This document shows, in pieces, positions 36,001-47,365 of a stretch of 64,000 nucleotides of DNA; position 1 is the stretch's first letter; each line of letters starts with the position of its first letter. Both the position numbers and the translations under genes were made by a program. This DNA is from Fragilariopsis cylindrus CCMP1102 (taxonomy: Eukaryota; Bacillariophyta; Bacillariophyceae; Bacillariales; Bacillariaceae). Below the pieces are notes generated by a model that made no database searches, was not told where the DNA came from, and saw only the letters and a list, made by a program, of their open reading frames with translations. The DNA lies in assembly GCA_900095095.1 (NCBI GenBank), contig FMBT01000300.1, positions 434,001-498,000 of the forward strand, read 5' to 3'.

Positions 36001-38049
36001 AGCAAGTCTGAGATCAAATTGACAAATCATCTTGATCACCTACACAGAGAACTAATTGATTCGATGGAGAAACAGATTGAGGATCGTACTAACGAACTAG
36101 CCACTGCAAATATAAATCTGGAAAAAGCTAATGCCCAGCTAGCTATTCAATCAGCCAAACAGCTCCAACATTTTGCCTGCATGAGCCATGAGGTGCGTAA
36201 AGTTTTACAAGTACTTCCGAAGCTGTTGGAGTATGAGGTTACTATTATTATCATTAATTTTTCTCTTTTTCTCCCCTTCACCATTTTTGGTCAGCAATGA
36301 CGAAACTCGACTTACAACCATTCTTCTTCTATGATACCGGTGTATCTCTTTCATTTAATATAAACATTACAGATACGTACTCCATTGAATTGTATTGTTG
36401 GTATGTCATCTTTATTGCTAGAAGACGACGGTCCAAGCATGGATCCAATGCACGCTGACTCCATTCGAATGATTAACACAAGCGGGGAGTTGTTGAGTGC
36501 TGTTGTTGATGATGTTCTTGATTATGCTAAGCTTGAATCAGGCAGTTTCGAAGTGGATATTGGGCTGACCAAACTGCAAGATACTCTTGATAGTGTTTTA
36601 TACTCAATTACACAGAAGATGCAGGAAAAAAATATACGTATTCGGACTCATTTTTCTCCTACAGTGCCATTGTATCTTGAAACAGATTCTCGCCGGCTAC
36701 AACAAGTATTGTTTAATCTGCTCGGAAATGCGGGGAAATTCTCCAAAATAGATAGTGTAATTGACCTGAGTGTAAGTCTGGTGAAGGCCTATAGGGATGA
36801 TGAAAATAATGATACTATTCGATTTTCGGTTAAGGACTATGGAAAAGGAATCGATAAAAAAGATTTTGAAACAATTTTTCAGCCATTTTCTCAAGCAAGT
36901 AAAGAGACACAAAATGTGTACGGAGGTACTGGTCTTGGTTTAAGCATTACATCGAAACTAGTACATCGCCTTGGTGGAAAAATATCTCTTGATTCTGAGC
37001 TTGGCAAGTACGCTGATTTCACAGTCGATTTACCAATGAACGGAAGATATGTCGATATTCAGAAAATTTCAGGTTGCTTGAAAAGCACAACTATTATATT
37101 GATCGAGCCGAAACAGATATATGACTATTCCTTTACGCATTTCCCGATTAGAGAGGAATCCCTACCACTCGGTCCAGCTGTTATCGAGGTTTTTGGTCTT
37201 AACATTATTCGCTGTAACACTTTGAAGGAATTAAACGGTAAAATCTCAGCGAAGAACGATAGTAGACTTCACGAACACTTCACCCTCCTAATGCATGAAA
37301 CTTTGTACGAAGTCTGTTCGTCTGAAAAACTTGACTCGATATTAGGTCAGCCAAAATGCTACTCCTTGATGACGTATGGACAGAATTTCTTGGTGGAAAA
37401 GACGAACGCTTGCCACTTTAAGTCACTAACTGGGCTCTTTCCAGCGACATTACTCGAAGCCATAACGAAACAAAATTCTACACAAAACCAGATGGAAATT
37501 AGTTGCCCAACGAGCTCAAAATTTGCAACAATACTACAGACTCCAGTTACTTCCAACGCCACGAAATTTACCAGCAAAGATGGATTATCGGCACCGCATC
37601 TCACTTCAGAAGGAAAAATGACATCGGCGTCGGCAAAAACAACAACAAAGAATCCTGGAAATATAACCAAGGTGTTACTCGGTAAACTTGATTTGAAAGT
37701 TCTGTACGCAGAAGACAACATCGTCAATCAAAAAGTTCTTGCTCGAGTCTTGAATCGTTATGGTATCACTGACATCACAATTGTGGATAATGGGAAAAAG
37801 GCGGTGGATATTTCTGCGAAAACGAAGTATGATTGCATTCTACTGGATATGCAAATGCCAATTATGGGTGGCATAGAAGCTTGTGAGTTAATAATGGATC
37901 GTGATCCAGACTCAAAAATAGTGTTTGTTACTGCACATGCTTTGGACGAATTTAAAGTCAAGGCCAAATCCGTAGGAGCGATCGGTTTTATTTCAAAACC
38001 TTTTCGAGTCGGGGACATCGATGAAGTTTTAAGAGAAATTTATACGTGA
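33058..38049 (+). CDS. Hybrid histidine kinase with HNOBA (sGC-type PAS) sensor and two novel domains
   Basis: Exons 33058-36192 and 36373-38049 (phase 0), about 1,603 residues. Order: two copies of a novel domain (~136-243 and ~366-474); long Ser/Asn-rich linkers; HNOBA domain from ~842 (VKKVFPYHIVINEDFRILQVG ... DLPLHSCQREAVLLGEH), as in guanylate cyclase; a ~60-residue coiled coil; HisKA with phospho-acceptor His1044 in CMSHEIRTPLNCIVGM, the intron falling right after SHE; HATPase_c with LFNLLGNAGKFS (N box), VKDYGKGID (G1), FQPFSQAS (F) and GGTGLGLSI (G2); a receiver-like region without an obvious Asp (~37080-37480); and a receiver with Glu-Asp (YAEDN), Asp1537 (LLDMQMP), Thr (FVTAHA) and Lys (ISKPF). 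All catalytic motifs are present. The domain set implies a gas-responsive phosphorelay kinase, its H-NOX partner encoded next door. No membrane helix seen, so cytosolic. Confidence 0.93.
33463..33786 (+). other. Novel ~105-residue domain, kinase copy 1
   Basis: From LRVRVINQISKCYKDLLVEI through EIRCAVWDD and YSIEDLKQTSTRQLYQL to IKLVLQC. It aligns over its full length with kinase copy 2 and with the C-terminus of the H-NOX protein. Confidence 0.8.
34153..34479 (+). other. Novel ~105-residue domain, kinase copy 2
   Basis: From MRIKISNKSTKRYKNLVVDI through EIQCVVLDG and YSLEDLKTISTSDLFEL to VQLVLQC. In the SLEDLKT core it is closer to the H-NOX copy than copy 1 is. Confidence 0.8.
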
Positions 38050-38745
38050 TGAAGAGAACCAAGCTATCTACAATACATTTGTATCATCAAGCGACAGTCT
38101 ATTTTCTACAATAGTAACATCTCAGGATTCCTCTATTTCGGCGAGAGCTCGGACATGGGTTACGCTTCTTGTTAGAGCACCCACTATGAACGGAAGCCCG
38201 AATACGGTAGATATCGATAGTAGCAAAGAACAAATTTATTCTGACAAAATAATTCAAAATTTCAAGCCATTTAGTGAAGAACTTTTGTCTGTAAATTACT
38301 GCGACGGTTTTGGGTGCGAACTTGTGCATTATTTTTAGCTTACCTGCACTTCGTCAAATGCAATTTGTTTCTGTCTTGAAGTATTTATTCGGTGCCTTTT
38401 CTCTCTTCAAGAAAAGGAGATGGTACATCATCACGTACCCGTTAACCTTTATCGTGATCATACGCTACAAATATTACAATATAAAAAAGAACTTTTTCAA
38501 ATCACATACATGTATGTGATAAGTGCGGTCAAAAACTTTTCAGAATGTAATTTTTTTTACATTACATTTTTTATTTTATTAAGTGGTACTAGCTAACTTA
38601 GTAGTAGTTATTTCAGATTTACAAATCTGTTACTAGCTTTTTTCTTTTTAAATTACAAATAAATTGATAGTATTCCCCGGCCCAAAGCAATCCGATATCT
38701 ACACAAATTAATATTATTATTATTTCGGGACAATATAATAATAAT
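38050..38745. other. Convergent intergenic region
   Basis: 3' flanks of the histidine kinase and phosphatase genes. Contains an inverted GTAATTTTTTTTACATTAC-type AT-rich stretch near 38548-38567. No gene supported. Confidence 0.45.
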
Positions 38746-40240
38746 TTAGGAAGGTGCCTGTTCGATTAATTTATATGTCTGAAATGTCCGTCGAACAACA
38801 GTACGGACATCCTCTACTCCATGAAGAGTTGTCAGGAATCGTTCTAATTTCAATAGCTCGGTATCATTTCGGTCATCGAACCATGATTCAATTGGTATCC
38901 CATTGTCGACTTGGTACCCAAATGCATGAGGGGAGTTATCGACCAGAACCGACTTCTTCAGGTCTCTTCCTAAGACGTTTAGGTCCTTCAAGAAGTTCCC
39001 TTCCACAGAAAGGCAAGAGTCACGAAACATTCGGTGTTTGATATACTTGTGATCTGGAATAGTAGAATGGAAAGGAATAATCATTAGACATTAATTAAGT
39101 TGTGTGTACTGAGAAGTGATGTGTACCGCACGACAAAGATGAAGAATTCGAAATAAAAAGAAATATATAAATTTCACACAATAACGTCGATCGATCCGAT
39201 CAAACATTCTCTTCCAGTACAAAGTTATTTTAGTTCTTCTTCTTCTTCTTACCTGGATCAATGAGATCGAGCAATGCGTCAGCGTATACTTGCTGGCTTG
39301 CTGTAAATACAATAACCTCAAATTTTTTGCATATCTTTTCCAGAAATTCTGTCAGATGGGGTCTCAAACGAACATACACTTGATATGTCATTCCGTGAAA
39401 TTCCACGGGGAAGGTTAAATCAGCGTTATCACAGGCCTCAACGGTACAATGAACAAGTGTTTCATCTAGATCAAGGACGAGTGAGATAGGTTTCGCATTA
39501 ATATCCTTAGACGGTAAGACAGCCGTTGGACACAATGACTTGACATTTTCGTAGCTTGGTAGCGATTTGATAAATGCGTATGGGTTAAATTCATCCTCTT
39601 CTTCTTCCTCTTCTGATCCCTGTGAGGAACCTTCGTCCGCTTCAACTAAGACAGCATCTTCTGGTTCGTCATCTAATTGATGTGCTAAGTCTACCACTAC
39701 ATCCTCTTCCGTTGGATGGTCATCATCTTCTTCGTCCTCGTGACTTACCGTCTTGTGTTGTGAAGAAGCTGAGGAAAGTTTAGAATCATGGGTTTCGACA
39801 TCTTCTTCTTCTTCACGATCTAATTCTCCTCCTTCCTCGTCGTCTGCACCTGCCAAAAACTTCAGCATGGGACTAAACATAGCATCGACGATCTTAGAAG
39901 CGGTTCCCTGACCACCCCCCTCAACGACTTCTCCTCCTTCCTCACGTATTTCTTCTTGAATGACCAAAGGACGAGCCGGATGCATCGGACTTAATTGTGC
40001 CCGATCAAAAGTGCTGTTAGAAACAGCAGCTCTTGGCGTGGATGGATTCTTCATATCCAATGGGGTTGATGGGAGGCCCATAGTAGTAGTAGTAGTAGTC
40101 TGTTGTGCGCCGCCGCCACCTCCTCCTTGAATACTCGATCGTGGCCGTTTGGCCGATGCTATAGGAGTATTAGGGAGTGCATAGTTATTGTTATTCCGTG
40201 GAGCCCGACTAGGAGTTTCTCCACCCGCTGGGCTAGTCAT
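38746..40240 (-). CDS. FCP1/SCP-like (NLI-interacting factor type) protein phosphatase
   Basis: Exons deduced as 39253-40240 and 38746-39053; the 199-bp intron splits a GAT codon (LIDP|DHKYIKHRMF), giving about 431 residues. ATG at 40240 (MTSPAGG) is chosen over an upstream in-frame ATG whose leader is low-quality. These phosphatases remove phosphate from Ser of the RNA polymerase II C-terminal domain or other nuclear substrates. The catalytic LVLDLDETLVHC holds the DxDxT nucleophile; VRLRPHLTEFLEKICKKFEVIVFTASQ, the FRDSC block, and VLVDNSPHAFGYQVDNGIPIESWFDD complete the domain. The N-terminal ~230 residues are disordered, with Gly, Thr and acidic runs. Family placement is firm; substrate is not shown. 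Confidence 0.92.
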
Positions 40241-41828
40241 TGTGTGATTAATGATTTTAGAGAGAGAGAGAAAGAAAGAGATGGAGTAGTGCGAGTGCGA
40301 ATGTGATCTATCAGCACACTCAATTCGACTGTTTTCTTTTTTTCTTTTGTTATTCAGAAAAATTATAAGAATTAGTCCAAGCAAGAAAGAATGCAATCTG
40401 GAAGAAACGTTCGAAAGCGATAGTATCTCTCCTCCGACTACCTCTTTTCAATGAAAGCTGAGCAAAAAGGAAGATATATGGAAGGCGTGTACAATGTAAC
40501 GTTACTTCAAGTATTTTTTATACTACTACCTAATTGCAATAACACCGTTTAGCTATATGTGTATGGTACAAGGTAGGCCAAATTGATTGACCTAGCTATG
40601 ATGTGTATCGTGTGTCGTGATGGATGAATACCAATCAGATGAGAATTTGCATTTTTGTTCGGTTATAAAGGCGGAGTCAGGCAGGGCACGATGCCGGCGC
40701 GTTATTTGAACACCGTTTGTCCGCAATTGAAAATGAATGACTGTGTACTTCAAGTACTTTGATAATAACAAAAATAAACAATAAATGTTCAAGTCCAATT
40801 GGAATGAATCCATATCTCTATCAGCTATCCATTACAGTACAGTATATGTGTGCATGAAGAATGATCTTTGTGTATTGTACAAAGCAGCCTGTTTTCCCTA
40901 CTGGCATCAATTAGTTAGTCAACCAATACCAAGAAGAAGTCTACGAAGAGGCTCCAAGAAGCCAGCAGCAGCAGTGTTCTTCCTTCTAGCTAGACTTCTT
41001 ATGCCATTGGTTGAGAATAAACCTACTGCTCCTCCTGCTGCTACTGCTGCTACTGCTGCTACTGCTGCTACCATGCCAATGTATTCTCTGTCAGTGTCAA
41101 TTCTTTTACTCCTGTGAACTTGCTACAAACAACAATGCAACGCAATCGCAAGTGAGTGTTATGTTGTGATTGAAAACATTTTTAATGGAACAATGAATGG
41201 TTGACACCAATTAGTTCATTGATCTGCCAATATTTTCACAGCCAGACGAATTCAAATCCAATGCCTTATATGAATTCAGCTCTGTGGTTCAGTCCCAATA
41301 TAGTCAAGACAGGATCATTCATCATTGCTGCCATGCCAGGGTAATGGGGAGGAGTAGAGGAGAGAAGTTTCTGGCTTTGTATATCAATGCTAATGCTTAT
41401 GCTGATGACACTAGCCATAGCCAATCTGATCTAGATTCCCACACCAACACCAACATGTTCGTCTTTGGAAATAACTGTCATATTACTAGTTCAGTACTAG
41501 CTAGTACTAGATTTCGTATTTCACATTACTAGGTCCGACAAACTTGATAAATAATTATGACCCCTGTAAATAATGTCCCCCTTTTACAAGAAGGACTGCC
41601 TTAAAAAACCTAGCGCTTTCACTTTTTTCCAAAAAATATCTTTTATTATTTGTTCTTTAAGCAAAATTAGTATCTTCGATCTTCGATCTTCGCCCTTCGC
41701 TTGCTTATTCTCACTACTAGTATCGTAGTCACAGTAACTTTTACCTTGTACACACACCAAAAATGCCTACCGTACTACTTTGCATCCACGGGCAATAAAC
41801 AGTGTAAAATCTGCTAGTGAGTATCAAC
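40241..41828. other. Gene-poor region
   Basis: 5' flank of the phosphatase gene and about 1.3 kb of sequence without supported genes. A (CTGCTA)n run lies at about 41035-41070. Confidence 0.45.
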
Positions 41829-42746
41829 ATGGCGGCGATGTGGAAAGAACTTAATGGCGTTTAATTTTTACCGGGATGGTTTTGGTCAGTGATTCGATTC
41901 GAATCAGAAAAGGGATCAGAGAGTAAATGTTTACATGATGACCCGACACCATCTTTCATTGATCGTACTGGAGGGCATATAATGTCAGCATCGGACTTTG
42001 TTCCATCAATGACTTTTTATGAGATTAAGGATGTTATTGCTGTTCGGAAGGGACCTCATTGGAAAAATTTACCGTACGGAACAAATATTGGCAAACCATG
42101 TGATAATCCCATGTATAACCAAAGAGAAATCGGTGACATCGAATACAAATCAATATCCTGACTAGAACACGAACACAGGACAACCTGCTAAACTGTCGCA
42201 AATATAAATATATGATCAGATACAAACGAGCCTAACATGATGTAAATTACACGACTCGACTCGTCTACTTTCTTCCCTTATATTATCAAATTAAAGGCAT
42301 CGCATTGGTTATATGGAAATAAGAAACAATGCAAGAAATTGAAAGCAGAGCGTGATAGTATTATGAACAACGACACCAATAATAACGACATGACTGCTTC
42401 TAATGATAGTTTTAACAGCAGTAGTGACGTTGACGAAGGGGTCAACAATACCAACGATTCTACTGCTAATGCTATTGATAGTGATAACCAAGAAAGTTTC
42501 GGCTTCTCTTGATGCTCATGTTGCAGCCAGAAAAATTTGACTGGGCGAAATATCTCACAACGGGAGAAAAATTCTAGGTAAAAGTTTGCCATGAATCTAG
42601 GGAAGTAAGTTGTCTGAAGGAAGGTCTTTGGGAAAATGGAGTACTGGGTGGAGTTGGAGAAAAGCCACGGGGACGACGGGGATCACAAAAGAAAGTTTTC
42701 AAGCTTCTCAATACCAAACAGAGAAGAAATTTGGATGAATTTTAAG
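41829..42746 (+). pseudogene. Possible decayed or spliced hypothetical gene
   Basis: Three coding-like stretches lie in series. ATG 41829 starts MAAMWKELNGV, interrupted by TAA (41862), then continues in frame to 42161 (FIDRTGGHIMSASDF, MTFYEIKDVIAVRKGPHW, LPYGTNIGKPCDNP). A second stretch in the same frame ends at 42512 (SHWLYGNKKQCKKLKAERDS, then Asn/Asp-rich). A third, near 42590-42744, reads CHESREVSCLKEGLWENG and ends FKLLNTKQRRNLDEF. Composition looks protein-like but stops lie between the parts, and I recognise no family. Could be a gene with introns I cannot place, or a degraded copy of a repetitive protein family. Confidence 0.3.
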
Positions 42747-42897
42747 AAGTTGTTACCCAGAGGATGCTAGTTCCTCCTATGAAATTTCCTCTATTATAAC
42801 GATAGTTAGTCACACGTTAAACAAGAATATATTCACGTACGTAGACTTTCTTGGATATCTAAATTGAATTGTTTATACTATCATAAGATATTAGAAG

Positions 42898-42954
42898 GTA
42901 TCGTATCGTATCGTATCGTATCGTATCGTATCGTATCGTATCGTATCGTATCTA
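42898..42954. repeat. (TCGTA)n pentanucleotide microsatellite
   Basis: Ten perfect TCGTA units at 42901-42950 with partial units on both sides. Confidence 0.95.
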
Positions 42955-43217
42955 TCACATCATATCATACCTATGTTATTTCTATGAACAAACACACATT
43001 TTTCCACTTACATCCTTTCACCTTTCGTTGTTTAAGGAAGACAAAAGTCAAAAATGCAACAACTATTTCGCATTCATCGATCATCAATCTATTGTGTTAA
43101 TACTATTTAGATAAAAATTATTCATACTATATTAAAAGTTGAAAGGTATCGCTCGCGTATCTATACCACATATATATTCTTTCAGTAGACAAGCACAGTT
43201 TCTTTCATTGTACCTCC

Positions 43218-45444
43218 TTACTCTGCCGTAATCCGATCATCCAAAACACTTCGTTTTTCGTCGAATTCAGTTCTCTCTTCTTCTTCCGCCTCAACAACTG
43301 CTACAACTTCTGCAAGCAGAGCAAATTTCTTGGGAGAGTCTGTAACCTTAATTTGCTCTGCTTCTTCCTCCACCGATTCTACATGTATTTCTTGTTGTTG
43401 TTGTTCGCCTTCCGTAAGCATCTCTTCTTCTGCTTCATCGATTTTGGTTTCGTCGCATTCCTGACGCAACTCTAGACCAGCGAGATCGTTTTGAAGGACG
43501 CTGGCGACATTCGTGGTCACTTTTGTACACAAGAAAGCATACTTCCACGAGTTTTAATCATGTTAGAGAAATGCTTGCCTTGGTCAGTAATACTGTTCAT
43601 GAGCTGATGGCGTTTTTCGTCGGCCTCGCCGAATGACTGTTCCAACAGTTGCATCATTTCCTCTCTTGCCAGTCTCAAGTGCCTTTCCTGTTGAATAGAT
43701 TCTGACACCATCTTCGCATGAGTTTCCATACAATCGGCCATGATTTCCTCGTTACCAATTGCATCGTCTACGATGATCATTTGCTGCTTGTGAGTGTTCT
43801 GCATCACAGCACTAATGTTTTGGAGTCGCGCTGTTAGATCTTCGACAGTCTCGTTAAGAGAAAGTTGATCGTCCTCGAGCTCCTTAATCCTTTTCGTAGA
43901 TATCACTCTGCCTTCATTCAATTCGTGGGAGCATTCTGCTAGACGAGATGCCAAAGTACTGACTTGAGAAGCTAATAAATGCTCATTTTCCATTCTTTTC
44001 TTCAACTGTGCTTCAAAAATAGCACAGTTAGCTTGAGCGTTGGCCCATTCTAAATGTGTTTCACGATATTTTTCTTCCAACTTTTCTTTTGTGGTAGCCC
44101 ATTCTTCTTCTTTCTGTACCATCGTACAGATTGAATCTGCTAGTTTCTCTCGAGTCAAGGAGAGGGTGGTTTGTAGGGTATCAATTTGAGCCAAGAGATT
44201 TTCTTTTTCCTTATTGAATTCTCCTCTCTCATCCTCAAAGTTGCCTTCTCTTTCGTCTTTTAGGTGTTCATTTTCCGTGATCTCTTCCTCCAACTTAGAA
44301 ATTTTCGTTGCCAAGAACTGTTCCCTTTCATCCTCAAGTCTTTCGGATTCCTTTAATTTTTGCTCTAGTTTTGCAATTTTCGTAGCCAAGAACCGTTCCG
44401 TGTCTGATCGGGTATTGATCTGTGCCTCCAAGGATGTAACGTGATCAACCAAGACTTGGGATGTCTCATGAAGTTTAGTGAGCTCCGTCTCTTTCTCGGC
44501 TACCGTTTCTTCAAGCTCTTGTTGCTTCTTTTCTCCTTCGGTTACAACTTCACTCAATGCGTACTCGTGGAATGTACGGGCCTTCAATAACTTGCCTTCA
44601 AAAATAGCATCTTGTTCAGTCATAATCCGGGCACGTGCACAAGAGAGAGCTGTAATCGAATAATGAGCTGGACCCTTTTCCAATGCCTTAATGTAAATTT
44701 CGCGGTTGGGAGATGATGCAGCTTTAGCCAATGTGAGAGGAACTCGATTTTTTCGGTCAGGAATATCTACAGATTGGGGACAAGCTAACAAAAGTAGATT
44801 AACAGCAACCTCCGAGGCCCCGTTACGAAATGCCAGATGAAGTGGCAACATTCCTTGGTCGTCCTTGGCTTCTGCAGCCTTCGGAAAAGCCGTTAGAAGA
44901 GTTTCAACGACATCTTCCGGGGCCTTAAAAACAATTGCAGCATGAAGAGGTAGTAGACGCCAACGAATACGACCGTCCTTTTCTCTTCTGCAAATAAACG
45001 CCCGTGCTTCTTCTGGACTTTTTTTGGCTCGTGCGATAGTTTCCTTCCAAAGTTTCTTTTGAACTAGAGCGTACAGAACGGTAGGATTCTTGTCGAAATC
45101 TCTGTCCTCGGTCTCATCATCCTTCTCTTTTCTTCGGTATCGTCGGATTTAGATTCAATTTGTGCATCTTCGTCCTTCTCGTTCTCTTTGTTTTCTACAG
45201 ATGGAAGGATTGTGTTTCCTCGGTTGCAGCTTCGGTTCCAGCCTTGGATTGATTATCCTCATTTTCAACTTTAACAGCAAAACTCCTGTCTATAGTACAA
45301 CCCACGATCTTACTACAGATCGTACCGTCATCGTTATTCCCGAGCATAGTTTCCTCTCCCATCTCCTCGGGAGATTTTCGATTTCGATTGACATTACCAT
45401 CTTGCTGGTTCTCGTCTTTAATGTGGATAAGGTTTGTCTAAGAA
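43218..45444 (-). CDS. Ankyrin-type repeat, long coiled-coil protein (three one-base frameshifts in the assembly; 5' exon not found)
   Basis: Read from an apparent acceptor (TTCTTAG) near 45445. The acidic start is followed by LYALVQKKLWKETI, then RIRWRLLPLHAAIVFKAPEDV, and MLPLHLAFRNGASEVAVNLLL, which are ankyrin-like repeats. About 350 residues of Glu/Lys-rich coiled coil and an acidic tail ending EFDEKRSVLDDRITAE follow. The frame breaks at 45204-45208, 45128-45131 (TTTT) and 43521-43524 (TTTT). Each is repaired by one base and the joined peptides read smoothly (e.g. SCVQ|KVTTNVASV). The first exon or start codon was not located. A scaffold role is inference from architecture only. Paralogous to the gene at 49213-50298. 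Confidence 0.7.
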
Positions 45445-46380
45445 GCTAAGAGATATGGGATCTTATTCTTCTTGCTAGTGTACGTTTAATTTGATAGGTA
45501 CTGTAGTAAGAAAATAAGAGATTTATTCTTTGACGTGCAACCAGTTATGTTTTTTCTGATCGATGATTGATTCCATATCAATCCATCGCTTTTTTAAATC
45601 AGCGAGACGAGCGATTTCCGTTAAGGTTAAAAACAAAATACAATGAATCGAATCTAAATTACGTTTTTCCTCCCCCAAATACTTAATTTCCCCAAAGTGT
45701 ACACTATAACGAATATCCCCTCCCCAAATACTCATCATTAATCATACACGTTTTATACGGTTCGTATGCCACTAAATTAAATAAGAGAAAGGAACATTTT
45801 GCAGAGTAACTGTCAAAAAGATAATGGTATGACATCAACCACTCTGGTGGTACTGTTTATTTGAATTAATTAAGTACTACTCAACCATACTAGTGGTTGG
45901 TTGAATATATGATAGTCATTTTCTACTAGACAAAAACTGTCAGCACATAAAATTGCACTGACTGGCTATTTGGAGTGAGTTTTGTGTGCTCTAGTTTTGG
46001 CAATAGTGCTGTAATTTTTGCACCTATAGTCTTGAGTGAGCATCATATAGACTATGTTACTGTAGTAATATTTCCATAGAGCAACCAAATACGATAGACT
46101 TCATTGCAGGACTGATCTTAACTCTAAATGGTTCCTTAATCAAACAAAAATATACTGTTAGAAACAAACATACCATGATAACACTTTTATTTCTGCTATA
46201 TTTATCTCAGTCAGTCATGATACGAGTATACTCAGTGTAGGGTTGACTTTTGATTTTAAATTCTAAACTACGCAAAATAAGAGCGATAGAACTAATAAAA
46301 ATCGTCACTTATTCTTAGGATAAACGCTCATTGGGTGAGGGCATTGGTGCATGCAGCTATCCACTAAGACAGTTAGTTAT
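45445..46380. other. Intergenic region or 5' part of the coiled-coil gene
   Basis: The missing first exon of the coiled-coil gene should lie here. A 71-codon frame at 45523-45738 on the minus strand (MMSIWGG ... WLHVKE) is the only candidate, but I could not join it by splice phase. Confidence 0.35.
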
Positions 46381-47365
46381 CTACGCTACAACGACTTGGT
46401 TGTAATGCTCGCCTAATGCATAGTAATGCAAGTGGTAAGACAATATGATAGGTTCTTTGTCGTCTTCAGCATCCTCATGAATGGCTAAAGGTTTCTTTCC
46501 AGACTGGACAGAATAAACATGAATTGGACGATTCAAAGCAATTCCCAGTGCTCTCAACTCTATATGCCCTCCCCATTCCGCACTACTTCGTACCTTCTCC
46601 ACATATTGTTCAAAGATCGGTATAGCATCGGTGTATTCGCAGAATGGCGCAAATTCGTCTTTTTGCTCTAACAGAGTATCTGCACATAATGCTCCTTTAT
46701 AGTTTTGTTCCAAAATCATTATGTAAGAAAGCCGTGAGAGAACACAAAGTAAGCATACACAATGGGAAAAATATGGGGGATAAAACAGCATAATCGACTA
46801 CTAAAGGCTAACTTACGAATTGCCATAAAATCTTTGCCCGATTGAGCAGCTACGGCACGATACAGACAATGCCCGTCTGCATCTACCTCACTAACTTTAA
46901 GGTTAAGGGGCGTCAAAACTTGTTGTATCTGTTCTAGTTCAATCTTCCTTAAACCTGGACCTGCATTAGCATCTTCTTCTTCGATTTCTTTTTGAAGCTC
47001 TGCCTCCTTTTCCTTTTGCCGGTCTTTTTTCTTTCTGGATTTTTTTATTTTCGTTCCCGTGCTTCCGTCTCCTCGTCGACAACGACTGCTGGTTTATTTT
47101 CATCATCAATAGTAGTAGACGCATTTTCTATACTTGTGGAAACCTCAGAAATGATCATTGATTCCAAACCCAACGCCGCCACATTTTCTTGATGAGATGC
47201 TTCCAGTGCTTTGAGCTTATCGGTAAAATCTTTTTCGACAAGAGCCAGGGCCTCTTTTCCTTTCTTTCCTTTAATACCCTTAGCTTTTTTAATAGCCGAT
47301 CGCTTCTCTCCTTCCAACGATTTCAGCGCCTTTTTATAGGAAGACTCTAACTCTTCTTTCGACAT
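46381..47365 (-). CDS. OTU-family deubiquitinase, OTUD6-like (frameshift in the assembly)
   Basis: Exons deduced as 46817-47365 and 46694-46381; the splice restores MAIR|ALCADTLLEQ and the 122-bp intron ends AAAG. A lysine/glutamate-rich coiled coil (residues 1-150) precedes the OTU core, as in OTUD6 proteins. Cysteine-protease residues: Asp and Cys in VDADGHCLYRAVA and His in LGEHYNQVV; WGGHIELRALG is the second conserved block. The enzyme cleaves ubiquitin from substrates. The coiled-coil part is broken at 47048-47051 (AAAA on the coding strand, expected five): ERK| then continues IKKSRKKKDRQKEKEAELQKEI in another frame. Complete otherwise. Confidence 0.88.
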
